Origin: Alphaproteobacteria bacterium
GTDB lineage: Bacteria > Pseudomonadota > Alphaproteobacteria > Kiloniellales > J153
Reading direction: 5' to 3'
Length of the DNA stretch: 5,452 bases
Assembly (NCBI GenBank): GCA_003693905.1
Contig: RFLL01000126.1
Span: forward strand, 1 to 5,452
The notes under the pieces are model-generated. The model was not told the DNA's origin and did no database searches. It saw nothing but the letters and a program-made list of their open reading frames with translations. Below, piece by piece: positions 1 to 5,452 of this stretch. The position numbers and the translations under genes are program-made. Position 1 is the first letter of the stretch. The number at the start of each line of letters is the position of its first letter.

Positions 1-1365
1 GATCCATGGGCTTTTCACGCGCGAAGCATCGATGAAGACCGACGGCCGCTGCGGGCCTTGCGCCGGGCCATAGAAGGCGATGTTGCCGGCCACCCATTCG
101 CTGCCGGCGACGATCCTGAGCGGCCGATCGGGCGCCAGCGTGCGCCAGGATTCGGCCATCGCCGCGGCCACCGCCGGTCCGGGAAAATGAATGCGGCTAC
201 CGGTGCCCTTCAGCCACGGGTCGAGCACTGCCTTGCCGGCAAAAGCCGCCAGTCCTGCCCCCAGCAGAAGCAACCACATGGCGATGAACCGGCGTCCGCG
301 CGCCGGCGTCGGCACCGGCGGCCGAACGACGAATACGGCCAGTGCGAGCAAAGGGAAGAACGCCGCCCCCCACATGCTGCGAAATCGCAGGCCGGTGACG
401 GCGTCGATCGCGAGGGCGAGCGCAAACGGCCCCAGCCCGAGGGCCAGAACGAAGGCGCGGTTGAAGCGTTTCTCGGCGATGGATTCGGGCGGTGTCCCTT
501 CGCTCGCCATCGGCGCATTCCCCCGCCCCATGGTAAGTCCGACCAGAACCAGGGTCCCAAGAACGGCTAGAAGCTGGGCCAGAAGAAAGCGGGCCGGATT
601 GGTCAGATGATCGAGCCCTTCACGCGCCGCACCAGCGCGCTCGACGGGGAAGCGGAAAGGCAGAAAGTCGATCTGCCACAGGGCGTAAAGATGGGGTACC
701 AGCACCAGAAGGGCGATCGCGGCCGCCACGTAAGGCCCCGGGCGGCGCAGGGCGGCGCGCCCGCGCGGATGGGCGATCAGGAACAGCCCTGCCGCGACCA
801 CCGGCAGCGCGGCGCTGTACTTGGCATAAAGACCAAGTGCCGTCCACAGGCCGACCAGCGCCCAGTCGGCGATCCGGTCGCCCTGCATGGCCCGGTGCAA
901 CGCCAGTGGCAGCAGGGCGAAGAACGGATACTGCGCGACGTTGTGATTGAACTCCGGGCTGGTGAAGCCGTAGTAGATCGTGCCGGTCAGCGCCAGGGCG
1001 GCCAGCGCCGCGGCCCGGGGATCCGCCACCCGCCGCCCCAACCGCCACACCGCCCACATGGTCAGCGCCACGAAGGCCGGCCCGCTCAGAAACAGAATCT
1101 CCTGGCGGTTGCCGAACAGACGCACCAGCGCTTCCAGAGTCCAGGCCGAAAGCGGCGGATGCTTGTAATAGACAAGCTGCCACTCCCGCCCCCAGGCCAG
1201 TTGCTCGATCATGTCGAGGGGCAGATTGGGCGAAAAGGCGATCTGCACCAGCCACCACAACGCGCCATGCAGCAGGATCGCCGCTGCCGTGAACAACCCC
1301 GGGCGGCGAAGCAGCATCGCGGCCAGCCCATCGAGCGGACGGGCGGTGCGTGTCGACTCGCTCAT
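1..1365 (-). CDS. GT39-family (ArnT/PMT-like) polytopic membrane glycosyltransferase, C-terminus cut by window edge
   Basis: Translating the minus strand from the ATG at 1365 gives 455 codons with no stop down to base 1, so the gene is partial at its 3' end. Members of this family transfer a sugar from a polyprenyl-phosphate donor to a lipid or glycan on the periplasmic side of the inner membrane. An early helix (about residues 23-44) is followed by a loop with LPLDMIEQ (D51, E54), placed like the catalytic acidic residues of GT39 enzymes, then KHPPLSAW (68-75), typical of bacterial GT39/PMT_2 proteins. About ten hydrophobic segments follow up to about residue 381, including one with GLYAKYSA (178-185). 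A soluble tail begins near 382 and contains a stretch around GSEWVAGNIAFYG. From general family size, perhaps 40-70 residues are missing. The start overlaps the stop of the upstream GT2-GtrA gene in an ATGA, implying translational coupling and a shared donor lipid. The family is clear; sugar and acceptor are unknown. Confidence 0.85.
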   Translation of the reverse strand, partial: MSESTRTARPLDGLAAMLLRRPGLFTAAAILLHGALWWLVQIAFSPNLPLDMIEQLAWGREWQLVYYKHPPLSAWTLEALVRLFGNRQEILFLSGPAFVALTMWAVWRLGRRVADPRAAALAALALTGTIYYGFTSPEFNHNVAQYPFFALLPLALHRAMQGDRIADWALVGLWTALGLYAKYSAALPVVAAGLFLIAHPRGRAALRRPGPYVAAAIALLVLVPHLYALWQIDFLPFRFPVERAGAAREGLDHLTNPARFLLAQLLAVLGTLVLVGLTMGRGNAPMASEGTPPESIAEKRFNRAFVLALGLGPFALALAIDAVTGLRFRSMWGAAFFPLLALAVFVVRPPVPTPARGRRFIAMWLLLLGAGLAAFAGKAVLDPWLKGTGSRIHFPGPAVAAAMAESWRTLAPDRPLRIVAGSEWVAGNIAFYGPAQGPQRPSVFIDASRVKSPWI

Positions 1366-2558
1366 GCGGACGGACCCGGCCGGCGCCAGGTTGCAAACGC
1401 CGACAGGGCGAAGTTCCACACCGCCCCGACCACGGTGCCGGCAAGCCCGGCCAGAATCCACGATCCGAATTCCTGGAACAGCAGGGTGGCGACACCGACG
1501 TTGGTGACCGCACCGACGCTGCACACGAGATAGAAGCTGATCAATCCCCGCAACATGGCGCTGCCGCGCAGGCGGCGGTCGCTGTAGGTCAGGATGTTGT
1601 TGAGCCAGAAATTGCTGGTCATGGCGACCACCGTGGCGATGGCCTGTGCCACCTCGAAGCGCACGTCGAAGCCGCGAAAGGCGGCGAACAGCACCGCCAT
1701 GTGCACCACCACGCCGCTGCCGCCGACCAGGCAGAACAGCACGAAACGCGGCGGCACGATCCCGCCCAGGCGCTTGTCCAGCAGCAGCAGCAGGTAATCC
1801 ACGGCTGCCCGCCCGCCGAACTTGCTGGCCCCGGCGCGCCGGCGGCGGAAAGTGTATGGAATTTCGACCACGCGCAGCGGCCGATCGGCCGAGGCCAGAA
1901 TATCGACCAGAATCTTGTAGCCGATGCCCGACAGACGCCGGACCAGGGAATCAAAGACGTCGCGACGCATCATGAAAAAGCCGCTCATCGGGTCGGAAAG
2001 TTCGATTCCCATGACCATGCGCGCCAGACGCCGGCCGAGCCCGCTTACGCCTTTGCGATAGCCGCCGTCCAACCCTTCGTCGGAGCCGCCGGGCACCGCA
2101 CGCGAAGCCACCACCATGTCGAGCCCGTCCGTCTTGAGGCGGCGCAGCATTTCCGGCAACAGGCGCTCGTCATGCTGCATGTCGGCGTCGATGATTGCGA
2201 AATAGGGGGCCGTGGTCGACAGCACGCCTTCGATGCAGGCACTGGCCAGCCCGCGGCGACCGATGCGGCGCAGGACCCGGACCCGCGGGTCGCGTCGCGC
2301 CAGATCGGCGGCGGCTTCGGCAGTCCCATCGGGGCTGTCATCGTCGACGATGATCAGCTCCCAGTCGATCCCGTCCAGCACCGCCCGGATCGCCTGATAA
2401 AGCGGCACCAGGTTGTCGCGCTCGTTGAGCGCCGGCGTGATGACGGCCAGCTCTGCAGCCACGCGGATGAACTCCGAGGATTGATTCCGATCGACGAACG
2501 GCGGTGGAACGGGCTGGCTTTTAGCAGGAACGGCCGGGGTTTGTCGAACCTCCATCAT
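1362..2558 (-). CDS. Polyprenyl-phosphate glycosyltransferase (GT2, DPM1-like) fused to a GtrA-like membrane domain
   Basis: The 398-residue protein has two domains. The N-terminal GT2 domain (about 36-265) shows PALNERDN (42-49), the nucleotide-sugar motif VDDDSPDGT (71-79), the metal-binding DAD followed by MQHD (124-130), SDPMSGFF (188-195) and GYKILVDIL (213-221), all hallmarks of dolichol/polyprenyl-phosphate mannose synthases. A basic linker (RRRRAGASKFGG) leads to a GtrA-like domain (about 270-392) with four hydrophobic helices and a conserved-looking SNFWLNN. The expected reaction is NDP-sugar plus polyprenyl phosphate giving polyprenyl-phosphate sugar on the cytoplasmic face; the GtrA part probably anchors the enzyme or helps flip the product. 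I chose the start at 2558 because GAGG lies five bases upstream. An in-frame ATG at 2642 would add 28 charged, low-complexity residues and has no good ribosome site; an ATG at 2555 is also possible. It overlaps the GT39 gene by four bases. The mannose specificity of relatives cannot be assumed here. Confidence 0.9.
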   Translation of the reverse strand: MMEVRQTPAVPAKSQPVPPPFVDRNQSSEFIRVAAELAVITPALNERDNLVPLYQAIRAVLDGIDWELIIVDDDSPDGTAEAAADLARRDPRVRVLRRIGRRGLASACIEGVLSTTAPYFAIIDADMQHDERLLPEMLRRLKTDGLDMVVASRAVPGGSDEGLDGGYRKGVSGLGRRLARMVMGIELSDPMSGFFMMRRDVFDSLVRRLSGIGYKILVDILASADRPLRVVEIPYTFRRRRAGASKFGGRAAVDYLLLLLDKRLGGIVPPRFVLFCLVGGSGVVVHMAVLFAAFRGFDVRFEVAQAIATVVAMTSNFWLNNILTYSDRRLRGSAMLRGLISFYLVCSVGAVTNVGVATLLFQEFGSWILAGLAGTVVGAVWNFALSAFATWRRPGPSA

Positions 2559-2563
2559 GCCCC

Positions 2564-2567
2564 CCTC
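2564..2567 (-). promoter_or_regulatory. Ribosome binding site for the GT2-GtrA gene
   Basis: On the minus strand GAGG, extended by a run of G, sits five bases before the ATG at 2558 and eight before the ATG at 2555. This favours one of these two starts over the in-frame ATG at 2642, whose upstream bases (CTCCGGGGTGTTCGC) lack a clear AGGAGG-like element. Confidence 0.55.
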
Positions 2568-2685
2568 ATGGGCGTCCCCAAGGGCGCCCGACCGCTGCCG
2601 CTCCCCCTTCTCCTGTCCTTTCGAGAGCTCTTTCGAGCGCATGCGAACACCCCGGAGAGCGGAAAACCGCGGCTTTGGGGGCAGA

Positions 2686-2714
2686 TTGATCGCTGCGCCC
2701 TAAACCACTATGCT
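2686..2714 (+). promoter_or_regulatory. Candidate sigma70-type promoter for gltA
   Basis: TTGATC at 2686-2691 and TATGCT at 2709-2714 are separated by exactly 17 bases. Each matches four of six bases of the TTGACA/TATAAT consensus. The expected transcription start near 2721 would give a leader of about 40 bases before the gltA ATG at 2762. The call rests on motif match and position only. I could not pick a convincing promoter for the divergent minus-strand gene in the rest of the 2559-2746 gap. Confidence 0.45.
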
Positions 2715-2723
2715 GCGGCGCAG
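2693..2723. repeat. Inverted repeat CTGCGCC / GGCGCAG around the gltA -10 box
   Basis: CTGCGCC at 2693-2699 is the exact reverse complement of GGCGCAG at 2717-2723, with 17 bases between them. The right arm also belongs to a shorter perfect palindrome, CTGCG-G-CGCAG, at 2713-2723. The arms flank the putative -10 hexamer, so this could be an operator. In a GC-rich genome a 7-base inverted repeat can also arise by chance. Confidence 0.3.
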
Positions 2724-2748
2724 AAAATCACCCGATTCCCCTAATCAT

Positions 2749-2757
2749 GAGGTCAGG
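2749..2757 (+). promoter_or_regulatory. Ribosome binding site for gltA
   Basis: GAGGTCAGG precedes the ATG at 2762: GAGG ends nine bases upstream and the second AGG four bases upstream. This supports the start at 2762. The in-frame ATG at 2747 would overlap this element and has no purine-rich site of its own. Confidence 0.5.
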
Positions 2758-2761
2758 CACC

Positions 2762-4093
2762 ATGGCGCGGACCACAGATTCCCGGACGTCCCCGGATAGC
2801 AAAAAGACGGTTACCCTCACCGACAACACCACAGGACGAACCTGGGAACTGCCAATCCTCGAAGGAACACTCGGCCCGCGGGCCATCGACGTGCGCAGAC
2901 TGTATGCCGATACCGGGTTCTTCACGTACGACCCGGGCTTCACTTCGACGGCCAGTTGCGATTCCGCCATCACCTACATTGATGGCGAGAAGGGCATCCT
3001 GATGCACCGCGGCTATGCCATCGAGGACCTGGCCGAACACAGCACCTACATGGAAGTGTGCTATCTGCTGCTTCATGGTGAGCTGCCCAACAGACAGCAG
3101 CGCGACGAGTTCGAACGCTCGATCACCTATCACACCATGCTGCACGAGCAGATGATGAATTTCTATCGCGGCTTCCGGCGCGATTCCCACCCCATGGCCA
3201 TCATGGTCGGGGTGGTCGGTGCGATGTCGGCGTTCTATCACGACTCGACCGACATCAGCGATCCGTATCAGCGCATGGTCGCTTCCCACCGCCTGATCGC
3301 CAAGATGCCGACGATCGCGGCGATGGCCTACAAGTATTCGCTTGGCCAGCCGTTCGTGTATCCGCGCAACGACCTCAGTTATGCCGAAAATTTCCTCCAC
3401 ATGACCTTCGCGGTGCCGTGCGAGGAATACAAGGTTCGCCCTGCGGTGGCCCGGGCCATGGACCGGATCTTCATTCTCCACGCCGATCACGAACAGAATG
3501 CCTCGACCTCGACGGTGCGCATTGCCGGGTCGAGCGGTGCCAACCCGTTCGCCTGCGTTGCCGCCGGCATCGCCTCGCTGTGGGGGCCGGCCCATGGCGG
3601 CGCCAACGAGGCGGTTCTCAAGATGCTTCAGGAAATCGGCACCAAGGAGCGCATTCCTGAATTCATCAAGCGCGCCAAGGACAAGGACGACCCCTTCCGG
3701 CTCATGGGATTCGGGCACCGGGTCTACAAGAACTACGATCCGCGCGCGGCGGTCCTGCGCAAAAGCTGTCACGAGGTTCTCGACGAGCTCGGCATGCGCG
3801 ACGAACCGTTGCTCGACTTGGCGATGGAGCTGGAACGCATCGCGCTCGAGGACGAATACTTCAACGAGAAGAAGCTGTTTCCCAACGTCGACTTCTATTC
3901 CGGCATCATCCTTCAGGCGCTCGGGTTCCCGACCTCGATGTTCACGGTGCTGTTTGCACTGGCCCGCACGGTCGGCTGGATTGCCCAGTGGAAGGAGATG
4001 ATCGAGGACCCGAACCACCGTATCAGCCGCCCGCGTCAGCTCTATATCGGTTACCCCAAGCGGCCGTACATTCCGATCGACCAGCGCAAATAG
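2762..4093 (+). CDS. gltA: Citrate synthase (type II, Gram-negative hexameric form)
   Basis: This 443-residue enzyme condenses acetyl-CoA with oxaloacetate to citrate, the entry step of the TCA cycle, in the cytoplasm. Near the N-terminus is a segment with [11 protein letters not shown], typical of the long Gram-negative form. HADHEQN (240-246) and WGPAHGGAN with H278 come next, then the family signature [13 protein letters not shown] (316-328, H319 and R328), and NVDFYSG with D377. H278, H319 and D377 correspond to E. coli H264, H305 and D362 at a near-constant offset of 14-15. The C-terminal [10 protein letters not shown] is also standard. C220 in [10 protein letters not shown] aligns with E. 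coli C206 at the NADH site, so NADH inhibition is plausible. The start at 2762 is chosen for its ribosome site; 2747 would add five residues. The gene stands alone: divergent from the glycosylation genes, preceded by its own candidate promoter and closed by an intrinsic terminator. I see no truncation or missing catalytic residue. Confidence 0.97.
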   Translation: MARTTDSRTSPDSKKTVTLTDNTTGRTWELPILEGTLGPRAIDVRRLYADTGFFTYDPGFTSTASCDSAITYIDGEKGILMHRGYAIEDLAEHSTYMEVCYLLLHGELPNRQQRDEFERSITYHTMLHEQMMNFYRGFRRDSHPMAIMVGVVGAMSAFYHDSTDISDPYQRMVASHRLIAKMPTIAAMAYKYSLGQPFVYPRNDLSYAENFLHMTFAVPCEEYKVRPAVARAMDRIFILHADHEQNASTSTVRIAGSSGANPFACVAAGIASLWGPAHGGANEAVLKMLQEIGTKERIPEFIKRAKDKDDPFRLMGFGHRVYKNYDPRAAVLRKSCHEVLDELGMRDEPLLDLAMELERIALEDEYFNEKKLFPNVDFYSGIILQALGFPTSMFTVLFALARTVGWIAQWKEMIEDPNHRISRPRQLYIGYPKRPYIPIDQRK

Positions 4094-4125
4094 TCACGCG
4101 CGGGCGACCTGTCCGTAAATGCCGG

Positions 4126-4163
4126 AAGGCGCCGGGTTCGCTCCGGCGCCTTTCCTTCTTTTT
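4126..4163 (+). terminator. Intrinsic terminator of gltA
   Basis: AAGGCGCCGG (4126-4135) pairs perfectly with CCGGCGCCTT (4143-4152) across the loop GTTCGCT, and a pyrimidine tract ending in five T follows at 4153-4163. Adding the flanking GG and CC with one bulged T would lengthen the stem. It begins 32 bases after the gltA stop. Read on the minus strand, the hairpin is followed by CCGGCATTTACGG rather than a T run, so it probably works poorly for gloA. Confidence 0.85.
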
Positions 4164-4202
4164 CGCCAGTTTTTTTCTCAACCCGTCGCCGCCGGTGGCC
4201 GG

Positions 4203-4619
<417 letters not shown>

Positions 4620-4626
4620 GGGTTTT

Positions 4627-4633
4627 CCTCCTT
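4627..4633 (-). promoter_or_regulatory. Ribosome binding site for gloA
   Basis: AAGGAGG on the minus strand, seven bases before the ATG at 4619, is a near-consensus Shine-Dalgarno sequence. It lies inside the 36-base gap after the lpxB stop. Confidence 0.8.
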
Positions 4634-4655
4634 GTTGGTGCCGCTTGTCTCCATC

Positions 4656-5452
4656 TTAGCGGCCCTGGCGCGACACGCCAGCAGCGATCGTTTCCAGTAC
4701 CGCGCGGGCTGCACGCGTGCTCGGCGGCACCTTGTCGGGGGCAAGACGTGCCACCGCTTCGCGCAGGGCCGCAACGTGCTCGCTGCGGGCCGGCGTTTCG
4801 GCCATGAGCGGCACCAGTGTCGCAGCCAGGTTCGGCGCCGTGCAGGCCTCCTGGAGAAATTCCGGTTGCACGGTGCGCTCCAGAAGCAGATTGGGGATGC
4901 TGACGTGGCGCACCTTGACGAGCCGCCGTGCCACCGCTGCCGTCGGCGGTGCCATGCGATAGGCGATGACCGCCGGCACTCCGGCCACCGCCAGTTCGAC
5001 CGCGACCGTTCCCGAGGCCGCCAGGGCCGCATCGGCCGCCGCGAAGGCACGGTACTTGTCTTCCGGTGCCGACAGCACCCGCACCGGCACCGGCCACGTA
5101 GCCACCGCGCGCGAGACCGTCTCCGCCACCGTGGCCACCGTGGGGATGACGACCCGCAGGTCGGAGCACCGTTCGGCCAGAAGGCCCACGGTCGCAGCGA
5201 AGATCGGCAGCAGGCGCCGAACCTCGCCGCGACGGCTGCCGGGAAGGACGCACAGGACCGGCGCCGACGCCGGCAGGTCGAGCGCACGCCGAGCGACGGC
5301 GCGGGAACCGCCGCGCCCAGCCGCTTCCACGGCGGGATGTCCGACCCAGGTCGTCGTCAGGCCGTGGCGCTCGAAATGTGGCGGCTCGAACGGCAGCAAC
5401 ACAAGCAGATGATCGAGAAACCGGGCCAGCCGCTGCGCCCGCCCCGGCCGCC
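4656..5452 (-). CDS. lpxB: Lipid-A-disaccharide synthase, N-terminus cut by window edge
   Basis: The frame is open from the right edge to a TAA at 4656-4658, giving the last 264 residues of the protein. LpxB joins UDP-2,3-diacylglucosamine and lipid X into the lipid A disaccharide at the inner face of the inner membrane. Visible motifs in order (numbered from the first full codon at 5450) are LLPFEPPHFERHG near 18-30, VGHPAVE, LPGSR (69-73), ASGTVAVELAVAGVPAVIAYRM without any break (145-166), VSIPNLL (183-189) and PEFLQE (196-201). They match the GT19 family, including the UDP-binding C-terminal half. Compared with about 380 residues in E. coli, roughly 115-130 N-terminal residues lie outside the window. 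A GTG at 5402 could be mistaken for a start, but homologous sequence (RPGRAQRLARFLDHLL) continues upstream of it. In many Gram-negative bacteria lpxB ends the lpxD-fabZ-lpxA cluster, so those genes may lie just beyond the edge. Downstream is gloA. Confidence 0.95.
   Translation of the reverse strand, partial: RPGRAQRLARFLDHLLVLLPFEPPHFERHGLTTTWVGHPAVEAAGRGGSRAVARRALDLPASAPVLCVLPGSRRGEVRRLLPIFAATVGLLAERCSDLRVVIPTVATVAETVSRAVATWPVPVRVLSAPEDKYRAFAAADAALAASGTVAVELAVAGVPAVIAYRMAPPTAAVARRLVKVRHVSIPNLLLERTVQPEFLQEACTAPNLAATLVPLMAETPARSEHVAALREAVARLAPDKVPPSTRAARAVLETIAAGVSRQGR

Larger units (their letters stand above)
2559..2761. other. Divergent intergenic region between the GT2-GtrA gene and gltA
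   Basis: This 203-base gap holds the gltA promoter candidate, the inverted repeat and both ribosome binding sites described separately. Bases 2559-2642 are an in-frame extension of the GT2 gene that is purine-rich on the minus strand (AAAGGACAGGAGAAGGGGG); it is either a 5' untranslated leader or a charged N-terminal tail. Nothing else recognisable is present. Confidence 0.6.

Noticed and set aside
1779..1793. Five tandem CAG triplets
   Set aside because: They encode the run of five leucines in DYLLLLLDK, in the stretch joining the GT2 and GtrA domains. The run is explained by coding and is too short to call a repeat element.
58..2744. Long plus-strand open frames, notably 607-1533 and 1350-2744
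   Set aside because: They lie opposite the GT39 and GT2-GtrA genes and encode low-complexity, Q/R/H/P-rich protein with no recognisable domain. This is the usual antisense shadow in GC-rich DNA.
2753..4018. 421-codon minus-strand open frame opposite gltA
   Set aside because: The plus strand encodes full-length citrate synthase with all catalytic residues. The antisense product resembles no family and has no supporting ribosome site that I can see.
4170..4176. Second T run (seven T) after the gltA terminator
   Set aside because: No stable stem lies directly upstream of it, so it is not called as a separate terminator.
5400..5402. GTG as a possible start of the lpxB-like gene
   Set aside because: The LpxB-like sequence continues in frame upstream of it to the window edge, so the gene is cut by the edge rather than starting here.

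Overview
The window is GC-rich, with four protein-coding genes on the minus strand and one on the plus strand. Every clear gene has a recognisable family. The gene set (hexameric-type citrate synthase, lipid A disaccharide synthase, short Ni/Co-type glyoxalase I, a GT2-GtrA fusion and a GT39 membrane glycosyltransferase) and the base composition suggest a Gram-negative alphaproteobacterium, perhaps Rhodospirillales-like. That placement is inference from composition and protein resemblance only.

Left part (1-2558, minus strand): a tight two-gene envelope glycosylation unit. The first gene is a polyprenyl-phosphate glycosyltransferase of the GT2/DPM1 type with a C-terminal GtrA-like four-helix membrane domain. 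Its stop codon overlaps the start codon of the second gene in an ATGA. The second gene is a polytopic GT39 (ArnT/PMT-like) glycosyltransferase that runs off the left edge. Together they look like a lipid-linked sugar donor synthase, its membrane anchor or flippase, and the enzyme that transfers the sugar on the periplasmic side. The sugar and the acceptor cannot be read from the sequence.

Middle (2559-4202): a 203-base divergent intergenic region holds a plausible sigma70-type promoter for citrate synthase and a GC-rich inverted repeat around its -10 box. gltA (plus strand) follows with a full catalytic set and ends in a strong intrinsic terminator.

Right part (4203-5452, minus strand): lpxB (N-terminus cut by the right edge) is followed after 36 bases by gloA, with a strong ribosome binding site and no terminator between them, so the two are probably co-transcribed. 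gloA converges on gltA.

The region reads as ordinary chromosomal housekeeping and envelope biogenesis. I saw no mobile element, CRISPR array, tRNA or rRNA, and no convincing undescribed system. The points most worth following up are the fused GtrB-GtrA plus GT39 cassette and the inverted repeat at the gltA promoter.
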